Assembly: GCF_001665295.1 (NCBI RefSeq) | Contig: NZ_LZSE01000105.1 | Span: 124,001 to 188,000, forward strand | DNA: 64,000 bases | Source: Mycobacterium sp. 1554424.7 | GTDB lineage: Bacteria > Actinomycetota > Actinomycetes > Mycobacteriales > Mycobacteriaceae | Direction: 5' to 3' | In this document: piece after piece, positions 49,945 to 57,949 of the stretch | Numbering within the stretch: position 1 is the first letter of the stretch | How the letters are laid out: every line of letters begins with the position of its first letter | The notes under the pieces: generated by a model | What the model was told of the DNA's origin: nothing | The model's input: only the letters and a program-made list of their open reading frames with translations | Databases searched by the model: none | Translations under genes and position numbers: made by a program

Positions 49945-50778
49945 ATGGCACGCTCCGACGTCCTGGTCTCCGTGGACTGGGCCCAGAGCAATCTCGACGC
50001 CGCGAACGTCGTCTTCGTGGAAGTGGACGAGGACACCAGCGCTTACGACACCGGTCACATCGCCGGCGCGGTCAAACTGGACTGGCGCACCGATTTGCAG
50101 GACCCGGTCAAGCGCGACTTCGTCGACGCCCAGCAGTTCTCCAAGCTGCTGTCCGACCGCGGCATCTCCAATGACGACACCGTGATCCTCTACGGCGGCA
50201 ACAACAACTGGTTCGCCGCCTACGCCTACTGGTATTTCAAGCTGTACGGCCACGAAAACGTCAAGCTGCTCGACGGCGGCCGCAAGAAGTGGGAGCTCGA
50301 CAGCCGCCCACTGTCCACCGACACCGTCAGCAGGCCGGCCACCTCGTACACCGCGGCCCCGCCGGACAACAGCATCCGGGCCTTCCGCGACGAGGTCATC
50401 GCGGCCATCAACGTCAAGAACCTGGTCGACGTGCGCTCCCCCGACGAGTTCTCGGGCAAGATCCTCGCGCCGGCGCACCTGCCGCAGGAGCAAAGCCAGC
50501 GGCCGGGCCACGTCCCGGGCGCGATCAACGTCCCGTGGAGCAAAGCCGCCAACGAGGACGGCACGTTCAAATCCGACGAGGAACTGGCCAAGCTCTACGC
50601 CGACGCCGGGCTGGACGGCACCAAGGAAACCATCGCCTACTGCCGGATCGGCGAGCGTTCGTCGCACACCTGGTTCGTGCTGCGGGAATTACTCGGGCAT
50701 AAAAACGTCAAGAACTACGACGGCAGTTGGACGGAATACGGCTCCCTGGTGGGCGCCCCGATCGAGTTGGGAAGCTGA
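49945..50778 (+). CDS. cysA2: Thiosulfate sulfurtransferase CysA2 (rhodanese)
   Basis: 277 aa, tandem rhodanese domains. The active loop is CRIGERS with nucleophilic Cys233. Transfers sulfane sulfur from thiosulfate. Lies 32 nt after DUF4395 and 1 nt before sseC. Confidence 0.96.
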   Translation: MARSDVLVSVDWAQSNLDAANVVFVEVDEDTSAYDTGHIAGAVKLDWRTDLQDPVKRDFVDAQQFSKLLSDRGISNDDTVILYGGNNNWFAAYAYWYFKLYGHENVKLLDGGRKKWELDSRPLSTDTVSRPATSYTAAPPDNSIRAFRDEVIAAINVKNLVDVRSPDEFSGKILAPAHLPQEQSQRPGHVPGAINVPWSKAANEDGTFKSDEELAKLYADAGLDGTKETIAYCRIGERSSHTWFVLRELLGHKNVKNYDGSWTEYGSLVGAPIELGS

Positions 50779-50779
50779 T

Positions 50780-51082
50780 ATGTGCTCTGGACCCAAGCAA
50801 GGACTGACGTTGCCCGCCAGCGTCGATCTGGAGAAGGAAACGGTCATCACCGGCCGGGTCGTGGACCGAGACGGCCAGGCGGTGGGCGGCGCGTTCGTCC
50901 GCCTGCTGGACTCGTCGGACGAGTTCACCGCCGAGGTGGTGGCGTCGGCCACCGGTGACTTCCGCTTCTTCGCCGCGCCCGGATCCTGGACGCTGCGCGC
51001 GCTGTCTCCCGTCGGCAACGGCGATGCCGTGGTGACGCCGTCCGGTGCCGGCATCCACGAGGTCGACGTCAAGATCGCCTGA
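50780..51082 (+). CDS. sseC: SseC (DUF1416) sulfur-metabolism protein
   Basis: 100 aa, beta-sandwich DUF1416 (TVITGRVVDRDGQAVGGAFVRLLD). It begins Met-Cys-Ser-Gly. Always paired with cysA2 in mycobacteria; role in sulfur transfer is proposed from linkage only. Confidence 0.93.
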   Translation: MCSGPKQGLTLPASVDLEKETVITGRVVDRDGQAVGGAFVRLLDSSDEFTAEVVASATGDFRFFAAPGSWTLRALSPVGNGDAVVTPSGAGIHEVDVKIA

Positions 51083-51117
51083 CGGACCGGCCGGTCCCAG
51101 GGGAGCCACGGGGCGAA

Positions 51118-51123
51118 TAGACT
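51118..51123 (+). promoter_or_regulatory. -10 element of leaderless promoter
   Basis: TAGACT, 7 nt before the GTG at 51131. Confidence 0.6.
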
Positions 51124-51130
51124 CGTCCCC

Positions 51131-51229
51131 GTGGTGCTCTTCTTCGAGATCATGCTGGTCGTCGCGGTCGTGGTCATTTCATGGTTCGCGCTGTACACCC
51201 TCTACCGGCTCATCACTGACGAGTCGTGA
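51131..51229 (+). CDS. 32-aa single-pass membrane peptide
   Basis: Reads [19 protein letters not shown] with a C-terminal [13 protein letters not shown]. The GTG start has a leaderless -10 (51118-51123). Its TGA overlaps the GTG of the nitrobindin gene (GTGA), so it is coupled to it. Function unknown. Confidence 0.8.
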   Translation: MVLFFEIMLVVAVVVISWFALYTLYRLITDES

Positions 51230-51885
51230 CCTCCCACGAGGGCCCCGACGGTCCCGCGGGTTCCGGCGACCGCGCCGTGGCTGCCGCGGCCGAGCGTGCC
51301 AAGGTGACCGCCGCCCGTAACATCCCCGCCTTCGACGATCTGCCGCTGCCCGCCGACACCGCGAATCTGCGCGAAGGGGCCAACCTCAACGACGCGCTGC
51401 TGGCGCTGCTGCCGCTGGTCGGGGTGTGGCGCGGCGAGGGCGAGGGTCGCGGACCCGATGGGGACTACCGGTTCGGCCAGCAGATCGTGGTCTCGCACGA
51501 CGGCGGCGATTACCTGAATTGGGAAGCACGGTCGTGGCGGCTCGACGACGCCGGCGGGTACTCCGAACCCGGCCTGCGGGAGACGGGCTTCTGGCGCTTC
51601 GTCAGCGATCCCGACGATCCCACCGAGTCACAGGCCATCGAATTGCTGTTGGCCCATTCGGCCGGCTACATCGAATTGTTCTACGGGCGCCCGCGCACCC
51701 AGTCGTCGTGGGAGTTGGTGACCGACGCGCTGGCGCGCAGCCGGTCGGGCCTGCTGGTCGGTGGCGCCAAGCGGCTCTACGGCATCGTCGAGGGCGGCGA
51801 CCTCGCCTACGTCGAGGAGCGGGTGGACGCCGACGGCGGCCTGGTGCCCCATCTTTCGGCACGGCTCTCGCGCTTCGCCGGATAG
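51226..51885 (+). CDS. Nitrobindin-like haem beta-barrel protein (Rv0813c-like)
   Basis: 219 aa. N-terminal extension, then a ten-stranded FABP-like barrel with the nitrobindin motif GVWRGEGEG and a C-terminal [12 protein letters not shown] bearing the candidate haem His. Family members bind Fe(III) haem and NO/peroxynitrite. Confidence 0.9.
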   Translation: MTSHEGPDGPAGSGDRAVAAAAERAKVTAARNIPAFDDLPLPADTANLREGANLNDALLALLPLVGVWRGEGEGRGPDGDYRFGQQIVVSHDGGDYLNWEARSWRLDDAGGYSEPGLRETGFWRFVSDPDDPTESQAIELLLAHSAGYIELFYGRPRTQSSWELVTDALARSRSGLLVGGAKRLYGIVEGGDLAYVEERVDADGGLVPHLSARLSRFAG

Positions 51886-51922
51886 TCGTCTCGGAACGCC
51901 GCCGCCGAGATAACCTCGGCCG

Positions 51923-54268
51923 GTGCGTACACGCCGGCAGGTAGCCCGCTGGGTGGTGTCGTCGATCGGCCTGCTGCTGGTCGGCTACCTGGCCGTGCTG
52001 GCGCTGGTGCCCTCGATCATCGACGCGCTGCCGCCCTGGCTCGGGTGGTTCGGCCGTCCGGGGTCGATGCCCACGCTTGCCGTCGTCATCGCCGTGCTGA
52101 TCGCGGCCTGCGTGCTGATCTTCCGGAGGGGCGGCAGCCACCGCCTGGTGGGCGTGTCTTTCACGGTGATCGCCGCCCTCATCACCATGGGCGCCGTCCT
52201 CGGCCTCGCCTCCTACTGGGGATGCCACGACGCCAACCACCCGGCGTTCTTCACCCCGCTGATGGCGACGGCACAGCTGGTCAAGGGCAGCACCAGCGAC
52301 TTCTCGGTGGGCGGCCGCACCTGTCCCAACCCGACCCCGGTCGGTCTGGAACTGGCGAGGATCGTGGCGCTGGCGGCGATCTTCACCGGCCTGGGCGGTG
52401 TCGTCGTCGGGGTGTTCCGGTCCCAGGTGGACCGGTTGCGGGCCAACCTCGCCGATCACGTCACCGCCATCGTGGGCATCGACGACGACAGCCAATCGAT
52501 GATCAGCGCCGTCGCGCGGACGCTGGACCGGCGCAGCACGTTGGTGGTCATCACCGGCGCCGGTGACGACCGCGTCCAGCGGGCCCGCAGGCAGGGCGCC
52601 CGGGTGGTGCTGGTGGACTTCAACAACCCCGCCACCCTGGTGTCACTGCGGCTATGGCGCCACCTCGGCCGCCTCTACCTGATGGGGCGCGACGCGGCGA
52701 CCAACCTGCTGTGGCTGGACCTGATCAGTCGCCGACTCGCCGAGCTGGACCACAAGCAGCGGTTGCCCCTCATCGTGCGCATCGACGACCCGTGGCTGGC
52801 CAAGGCTTGGCGGGCCCAGCGATTCGGCGGTTCGGATACCCGCTGGGCCGCCGACGTCGTCGGCAAGTACGAAGTGACCGCCGGCAGGCTTCTCGACAGC
52901 ATCATCGCGACGGGCCGAACCGAGCGTGTATTCGTCTGCGGCACTTCCCAGTTGACGCTCGCCCTGTGCGCCGACCTGACCCGCCGCGCCCTGGAACGCG
53001 ACTTCTACACCCCGCCCGACGCCGCGCCGCTGCCCGCGCTCACCCTCGTCGAGAGAGACGCCGAGGAGTACGTGCGGGACCACGAGTTCTACCGGCAGCA
53101 AGCCGGATTCCTTTCCGAGGGACCCAGTATCGATGCGGTGGCGGAGGCGCCGACGGTGCCGACGATGCTGCGCTTGGTCGGCGACGCCGAACCCACCAGC
53201 ACCGCGGTGATTCTGGTGGAGACCCTTCCCGCGATGATCGGCACCAGGCTGGCGGCGCGCTTCCCCGAAATGCCGGTCTACGCCTCGGACCTCAACACCA
53301 GCATCGCCGACGACGCGATCCAGGTCGTCGGGTCGCTGCAGTCCTACTCCCTGGTGCTGGACACCCGCGAGGGCATGGTCCAGGACGCGTGGGAACGGGC
53401 CGCGAGGCTCATTCACGAGCGGTACGTCGCCACGCTCGATCCCGCGGGGCCGCGCTCCCCCGCGGCGATGCCGTGGTCGGAACTCAGCGACTTTTACCGC
53501 GGTTCGAACCGGCGCCAGGTGCGCAACGCGCTGTGGATGGTCGAACAGATCGCGGGACACTCGTGGAACACCTGGGGCACCCCGCCGGCGCAGCTGTCCG
53601 GGCGCGACATGGCCGATTCGCCGCCGCTGGAACAACTTGCGCTGATGGGCTTCGATCGCGACTCGGCGATCCGGATGGCGCAGGCCGAACACGAGGACTG
53701 GTGCCGCTACTACCGTCGCAACGGCTGGAAATACGGACCCAAGCGCGACGACTCGCGCAAGATTCACGACAAGCTGGTCGACTGGTCGGTGGTGGAAAGC
53801 AAGCCGGAGCTGCTCGACGCCGCGGTGCGCAGCCTGGCGGCCACCCTGTGGAGCCTGCGCCAGCTCGGCTATCGGTCGCGCCCACTGTGGCAGACCTTCA
53901 CGCGGGTGGGGACGGTTACCGCCGAACAACGAAGCACGCCGTGGACATGGACGTCGGATTCGGGGCACACCATGCACGCCGACGCCGGCGATTGGGCGGT
54001 GGGCGAAGACGGCAAGGTGTGGTCCGTGCGCAACAACATCTTCCGGGAGAGCTACGAACCGGCCGGCGACGGCCGGTGGCGACGGAAGGGCCGGGTCCAA
54101 GCGCGACCGGCGCAGCCCGGCGAGACGATCGCCACCCTGGAGGGGGCCACGACGGCGGCCGAGGGCGACTGGGTCGTGCGCGGATCCAGCGGCGAGCAAT
54201 GGCCGGTTCCCGGTGACGAGTTCGCGCGCCGTTACACCGAAGTGCCGGATGCCCCCGCGCCAAAATGA
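51923..54268 (+). CDS. Membrane protein with TrkA-N-like, RyR and PGDYG-like domains
   Basis: 781 aa. Four TM segments (~11-33, 52-67, 75-99, 143-164) anchor a large cytosolic part. A Rossmann TrkA_N/RCK-like segment lies at ~178-290 (VGIDDDSQSMISAVARTL, VVITGAGDDRVQRARRQGA), and a second at ~334-480. A RyR-type repeat follows at ~488-545 (LIHERY, PWSELSDFYRGSNRRQVRN). A clear RyR domain is at ~583-625 (AEHEDWCRYYRRNGWKYGPKRDD). Two PGDYG-like repeats are at ~690-775 (AGDWAV..., EGDWVV...PVPGDEFARRY). TAACCT (51911-51916) is 6 nt before the GTG, so it is leaderless. It lies 120 bp upstream of a TIR gene. RyR domains are ligand-binding modules in animal ryanodine receptors; here it could sense a nucleotide made by the TIR. 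Confidence 0.87.
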   Translation: MRTRRQVARWVVSSIGLLLVGYLAVLALVPSIIDALPPWLGWFGRPGSMPTLAVVIAVLIAACVLIFRRGGSHRLVGVSFTVIAALITMGAVLGLASYWGCHDANHPAFFTPLMATAQLVKGSTSDFSVGGRTCPNPTPVGLELARIVALAAIFTGLGGVVVGVFRSQVDRLRANLADHVTAIVGIDDDSQSMISAVARTLDRRSTLVVITGAGDDRVQRARRQGARVVLVDFNNPATLVSLRLWRHLGRLYLMGRDAATNLLWLDLISRRLAELDHKQRLPLIVRIDDPWLAKAWRAQRFGGSDTRWAADVVGKYEVTAGRLLDSIIATGRTERVFVCGTSQLTLALCADLTRRALERDFYTPPDAAPLPALTLVERDAEEYVRDHEFYRQQAGFLSEGPSIDAVAEAPTVPTMLRLVGDAEPTSTAVILVETLPAMIGTRLAARFPEMPVYASDLNTSIADDAIQVVGSLQSYSLVLDTREGMVQDAWERAARLIHERYVATLDPAGPRSPAAMPWSELSDFYRGSNRRQVRNALWMVEQIAGHSWNTWGTPPAQLSGRDMADSPPLEQLALMGFDRDSAIRMAQAEHEDWCRYYRRNGWKYGPKRDDSRKIHDKLVDWSVVESKPELLDAAVRSLAATLWSLRQLGYRSRPLWQTFTRVGTVTAEQRSTPWTWTSDSGHTMHADAGDWAVGEDGKVWSVRNNIFRESYEPAGDGRWRRKGRVQARPAQPGETIATLEGATTAAEGDWVVRGSSGEQWPVPGDEFARRYTEVPDAPAPK

Positions 54269-54305
54269 CAGTGGATATTTGCGCATCCCTTTAAGGCCCA
54301 ACACT

Positions 54306-54316
54306 GATACGGTATC
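54306..54316. promoter_or_regulatory. Palindrome GATAC-G-GTATC between RyR and TIR genes
   Basis: Short perfect dyad in the 120-bp gap upstream of the TIR gene, possibly a separate promoter or operator. The gap also holds AGGAG upstream of the ATG at 54389. Confidence 0.3.
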
Positions 54317-54388
54317 GGCGCATGTGAAATAGCCGCATGCAGGCTTTCTGCCCCAGTCGTTCGCTCCGCCTCACGCTAGGAGACAGCG

Positions 54389-55921
54389 ATGCCGCTGTTC
54401 ATCAGCTACTCGAGCCAGGACAGGTCGACAGTCGACGCGCTGACTTCCGCCCTGCGGCGCGCCCAACAACAGGTTTGGTTCGACCAGGAACTGGGGGGCG
54501 GCGACTCGTGGTGGAACACGATCCTCGAGCAGATCCGCTCCTGCGACGTGTTCGTCGTTGCGCTGTCGAACAACTGGCTGCAGTCGAAGCCCAGTCAGTC
54601 CGAGCTGCGCTACGCACAAGCCCTCAACCGGCCGATCCTGCCGGTGCGGATCGGCGATATCGACAGCATGCGCGTGAATCCCCTTGCCGCGTTGCAGATC
54701 ATCGACTACCGGAACCCGACCGTGGACGCCGGCATCCAATTGGTCACCGCGGTGCACTCGCTGCAGGCCAAGCCTCAGCCGTTGCCCGACCCGCTGCCGG
54801 ATGAGCCTCCGGTGCCGTTCGGGTACATCACGCGGCTGGGCAACACCCTGGCCGAAAAGGAACTCAGCCCGCAGCAGCAGCTTCAGCTGTTGGTCGAACT
54901 CAGGCAGGGGTTCGACGAGGACGGCGACGATCCCAGCGCTCGCGGCGACATCGCCCAACTGCTGCGCATGCTGCGGCTGCGACACGATGTCACCTACCGG
55001 ACGCGAACCGAAATCGATAATGTGCTGGCCGAAATCGAGGCGAAAGACGGTGCGCCCGCGTCGGATGCCAACACGCCGACCCCGACGCCCCAAGCCGGCA
55101 CCAGTCCCCAGCCCGTCAGCGCGGAACCGGCCCAGCCGTCAACCGCCGCGGCCGGCACCGGCGCGGCGAAGGGCGGGGCCAACACCCGGCTGATCGTCAT
55201 CGGTGCCGCCGCCGTGGTGGTGATTGCCGTCATCGCGGTGGTGGTGGTGCTCATGAGCCAGGGCGACAAGAGCAAACCCGCCGCCAAGCCGGCCTCGAGC
55301 CCGAATCCCACTGCTGCCCCCAATTCCCCGGCGGGCAATTCCAATTTCACCGCGAATGCGACAAAGCTGGATTCGTTCCTCTTGGGCCCGCCCGAGGTGG
55401 GCCCCGTGGTCGCCGACCCCAACCTGGTCGTCGCCGACAAAACCGACGGAGTGCGCAATCCCAAGTGGACGCTGTCCAACCCGGACTGCATGGGCGCCTA
55501 CGAACCCATTTCCGAGGCCGCCTACAAAGGGAGCGGGTACGTCGCGGTGGCCGCCCAGGCCGTGCACACGACAGGAGAAGAGCAGACGCACCGGGTCTTC
55601 GAATCCGTGGTGGCCTTTCCGTCGGCCGATAACGCCGCCGCATTCGTACAGACGTCCGCAGACAAGTGGCGGGCCTGCGCCGGGCAAGCCATCACCCTGA
55701 CCGTCAACGGCAAGGACACCGGATGGAAGTTCGCGGAGGTCACCGGCGCCCCGCCAAAGATCGCGCTGGCGCGAACACAGACGGACACCAACCGGGCCTG
55801 CCACCATGTGCTGCACGCCGCGTCGAACGTCGTCATCGATGTGCTGGTGTGCGGGCCGGACGCCGAGACCGGTCAAGCCGGAAAGATTGCCGAGCAGATC
55901 TCGGCAAGGGTCGGGCAATAA
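54389..55921 (+). CDS. TIR domain - TM - extracellular PknH_C-like sensor protein
   Basis: 510 aa. TIR domain at ~1-125: FISYSSQDR, BB-loop-like FDQELGGGDSWW, and SNNWLQSKPSQSELRYA, where Glu72 sits at the position of the catalytic NADase Glu. A helical segment spans ~140-215. A Pro/Thr/Ala linker leads to one TM (~268-289). The outer part (~320-510) has four Cys (367, 430, 471, 488) and the fold pattern of PknH_C sensor domains (DCMGAYEP, AFVQTSADKWRACAG, NRACHHVLHAASNVVIDVLVCG). TIR on the inside with a PknH_C sensor outside is unusual and suggests envelope-triggered NAD signalling. Activity is inferred. Confidence 0.9.
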   Translation: MPLFISYSSQDRSTVDALTSALRRAQQQVWFDQELGGGDSWWNTILEQIRSCDVFVVALSNNWLQSKPSQSELRYAQALNRPILPVRIGDIDSMRVNPLAALQIIDYRNPTVDAGIQLVTAVHSLQAKPQPLPDPLPDEPPVPFGYITRLGNTLAEKELSPQQQLQLLVELRQGFDEDGDDPSARGDIAQLLRMLRLRHDVTYRTRTEIDNVLAEIEAKDGAPASDANTPTPTPQAGTSPQPVSAEPAQPSTAAAGTGAAKGGANTRLIVIGAAAVVVIAVIAVVVVLMSQGDKSKPAAKPASSPNPTAAPNSPAGNSNFTANATKLDSFLLGPPEVGPVVADPNLVVADKTDGVRNPKWTLSNPDCMGAYEPISEAAYKGSGYVAVAAQAVHTTGEEQTHRVFESVVAFPSADNAAAFVQTSADKWRACAGQAITLTVNGKDTGWKFAEVTGAPPKIALARTQTDTNRACHHVLHAASNVVIDVLVCGPDAETGQAGKIAEQISARVGQ

Positions 55922-55936
55922 CACCCCGACGTGGAG

Positions 55937-55984
55937 CGGCCCCCGAGCGATTCTCCGGTTGGACTGACCGGAACTCGGGGGCCG
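55937..55984. terminator. Hairpin terminator after TIR gene
   Basis: CGGCCCCCGAG (55937-55947) pairs with CTCGGGGGCCG (55974-55984), with an inner TCCGGT/ACCGGA stem. It lies 16 nt after the TIR stop. Confidence 0.75.
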
Positions 55985-56052
55985 GGTGGCTACGGGGAAT
56001 TCGCCAGCACGCGCTGGCTCTTCCGAGCCAGTGCAGCTAGCGCGTAGCCACC
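55985..56052. other. Two-tier structured element (candidate minus-strand RNA)
   Basis: An outer stem GGTGGCTACG/CGTAGCCACC (55985-55994 with 56043-56052) encloses a perfect CTGGCTC-TTCC-GAGCCAG hairpin (56014-56031). On the minus strand it directly follows a strong Shine-Dalgarno and a 12-codon mini-ORF whose stop lies within it. It could be an attenuator or a small RNA. Confidence 0.5.
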
Positions 56053-56075
56053 TCACATGTCCATGAAGCTATCAA
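56037..56075 (-). other. 12-codon mini-ORF with strong Shine-Dalgarno, interrupted by island
   Basis: AAGGAGGTGG (complement of 56085-56094) is 9 nt before a TTG that opens MIASWTCEVATR-stop. The same start occurs in the right-hand repeat but ends as MIASQRTT. The ribosome site lies in the direct repeat, so the original mini-ORF was split by integration. Another frame through the same bases reads EVVREIDSFMDM. Confidence 0.4.
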
Positions 56076-56102
56076 TTTCGCGGACCACCTCCTTCCCTGT
56101 GT
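56065..56102. repeat. Left 38-bp direct repeat (attL candidate)
   Basis: Begins GAAGCTATCAATTTCGCGG and continues through ACCACCTCC to CTGTGT. It matches 59683-59720 with one mismatch, the first 28 bp being identical. The pair bounds the lower-GC island. Confidence 0.85.
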
Positions 56103-56330
56103 GCCTAGACCATAGCATTTCTGGCCGTTGCCGCACGTCAGAGCCGGTTTTAGGGAGGGTTACAGCATGGGTACAGTAGGTCCCCGGTAGGTGCCCGGTA
56201 GACCCCCATCCGCCGGGGTGACGCCGGGGCGACACGCCCGACCGCAGGTGCGTGGCGAATTTGTCCGACCGCGGCAGTAACCTGGACCGTTGCAACTATT
56301 GCCTTCTACCGCATACCTCCGGGGAACGAC

Positions 56331-56945
56331 ATGAACGAAGCCGCCGCCGACAAGTACACGCTGAAGATCACCGGCCCGGGCATGACCTTTGAACGGGAAA
56401 TCGACCCAGCAGCGATCCCAACCGCGATCCAGTTGGCACTCGGCGGCGGCCAAGCCGCGACTGTACCTACTCCGCCAGCACCACCCGCCTGGCAATCCGG
56501 TGATGACCCGCGCGTGGATTTGGATTCGTCTGGCGACTCTACTGGCAAGAAGAAACCAGCCAAGAAAGCCGCCCCAAAGAAGAAGTCTGGCAGTGGTCCA
56601 AAGAAAACAAACTATGACGTTCCCAAGCACGTCAATTATGCACCGGCGGGCAAGGTTTCGTTGAAAGACTTCGCAGACGAGAAGAATCCGACCACCAACC
56701 AGGAGAAGCAGTTGGTTGTTGTGTACTGGTTGCATGACGTCGCAGAGCGTGCGGTGACCACTGGCGAGGTCATCGCGGCCTTCAACTTCCTAAGGTGGAA
56801 AAATCCGAGTGATCCAGCTAACGCCCTCGCGGTGACATCAGCGAAGAAGGGATGGCTCGACACGGGGGACATGAACGACATCAAGCTTCATTGGCAAGGC
56901 GAGAACCACCTTCAACATGAGTTACCGAGGGACGCTAGCAAGTAG
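56331..56945 (+). CDS. Hypothetical protein with Lys-rich linker and C-terminal globular domain
   Basis: 204 aa. N-terminal ~45 residues (YTLKITGPGMTFEREIDPAAIPTAIQLAL), then a Ser/Pro/Lys-rich basic linker (~65-95: KKKPAKKAAPKKK), then a globular part (~100-204: KDFADEKNPTTNQEKQLVVVYWLHDV.., WKNPSDPANALAVTSAKKGWLD) that resembles a small winged-helix. Not recognised. The next gene starts 2 nt later, so the two are a unit. Confidence 0.75.
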   Translation: MNEAAADKYTLKITGPGMTFEREIDPAAIPTAIQLALGGGQAATVPTPPAPPAWQSGDDPRVDLDSSGDSTGKKKPAKKAAPKKKSGSGPKKTNYDVPKHVNYAPAGKVSLKDFADEKNPTTNQEKQLVVVYWLHDVAERAVTTGEVIAAFNFLRWKNPSDPANALAVTSAKKGWLDTGDMNDIKLHWQGENHLQHELPRDASK

Positions 56946-56947
56946 TC

Positions 56948-57709
56948 ATGATCGACCGCAATAAGGCACTTGCGAACATCCCGCAAGGACTCCGGGACGA
57001 GCTCTTTGCCGAGTTCGACAAGATCACAAAGAATTATCGCGAAAGCCACTGGCAGAACACCGAACTGAACGGTGGCAGGTTTAGCGAGGTCGCATACTCA
57101 ATCTTGCTGGGTTACTTCACTGGGACCTTTCCGACCACGGCCGCTAAGCCGGCCAACATGAAGGCGGCATGTGACGCATTCTGCGGTCAGCAGTACCCGA
57201 AGGCCCAATTCCTTCATTCCATGCGAGTCACTATTCCACGAGTATTGTTGGCATTGTATGAGATTCGTAATAACCGCGACGCGGGGCACGTCGGCGGTGA
57301 CGTCGACTCCAACCACATGGACGCCGAGTACGTGCTCCACTCTGCGCAATGGGTGATGGCTGAATTTGTCCGAATCTTCCACGGACTCAACATTGATGAA
57401 GCGACAGCGACTGTCGACGCGTTGGTCGAGCGAACCATCCAGACCATCTGGAAGGTTGGCGAGAAGAAGCGCGTCCTCAACACCGACCTGTCCCTCAGCG
57501 GCAAGACGTTATTGCTTCTATACTCCTCAACTGGTCCGGTGCAGGACACCGTCTTGGGCGACTGGCTTGAGCTCGAGAAGCAGAAATTGAGCAATTACAA
57601 GGCGCGGGTGCTGAAGCCGCTGCACAGCAAGAAGTGGGTGGAGTACGCGAAGGATGGCTCCGTGACTCTCTCCCCGAAGGGCAGCGCCGAGGCCGAAAAG
57701 CTGCTCTAA
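56948..57709 (+). CDS. HEPN-like protein with C-terminal helix-turn-helix
   Basis: 253 aa, mostly helical. EIRNNRDAGH gives an R-x6-H motif within a helix-rich region (~100-160), as in HEPN ribonuclease domains. The C-terminus (~205-253: LSNYKARVLKPLHSKKWVEYAKDGSVTLSPKGSAEAEKLL) looks like a winged helix. Operonic with the preceding gene on the island, so a toxin- or abortive-infection-type role is possible. HEPN assignment is by motif only. Confidence 0.7.
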   Translation: MIDRNKALANIPQGLRDELFAEFDKITKNYRESHWQNTELNGGRFSEVAYSILLGYFTGTFPTTAAKPANMKAACDAFCGQQYPKAQFLHSMRVTIPRVLLALYEIRNNRDAGHVGGDVDSNHMDAEYVLHSAQWVMAEFVRIFHGLNIDEATATVDALVERTIQTIWKVGEKKRVLNTDLSLSGKTLLLLYSSTGPVQDTVLGDWLELEKQKLSNYKARVLKPLHSKKWVEYAKDGSVTLSPKGSAEAEKLL

Positions 57710-57749
57710 CGCACCGGCCGTCCAACCAAAGTAGGAGGCCCCCGCGCGG

Positions 57750-57870
57750 CTACCGCTTCTTGCGCTTGGGCCCGGCCTCGCGTGTTTCCTCTTCGCCGCG
57801 CGGCCGACCTTGGTGTTGCCCTTAGCGCGCGCCGCCTCGGCGAACTTCGCGCGGGCTGCTGATTGGCTTA
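57750..57870 (-). pseudogene. Frameshifted gene remnant
   Basis: The minus strand encodes LSQSAARAKFAEAARAKG.. up to ~57800, then must shift frame to read ..EEETREAGPKRKKR-stop at 57750. A stop lies just upstream and no start is visible. It is the decayed C-terminus of a basic, possibly phage- or plasmid-derived protein. The rest of the 57,710-57,950 gap holds nothing I recognise. Confidence 0.4.
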
Positions 57871-57949
57871 ACCCTTATATTGATGTGCGTATTTTCGCCC
57901 GTCGACTAGCGCGAGGCCGAATACCGAAGCTGTTTGGGTAGGCGCGGGG

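Noticed and set aside
52652-54304. A 550-aa minus-strand frame opposite the RyR gene
   Set aside because: Low-complexity composition and no domain; the + strand frame has TrkA-N and RyR motifs.
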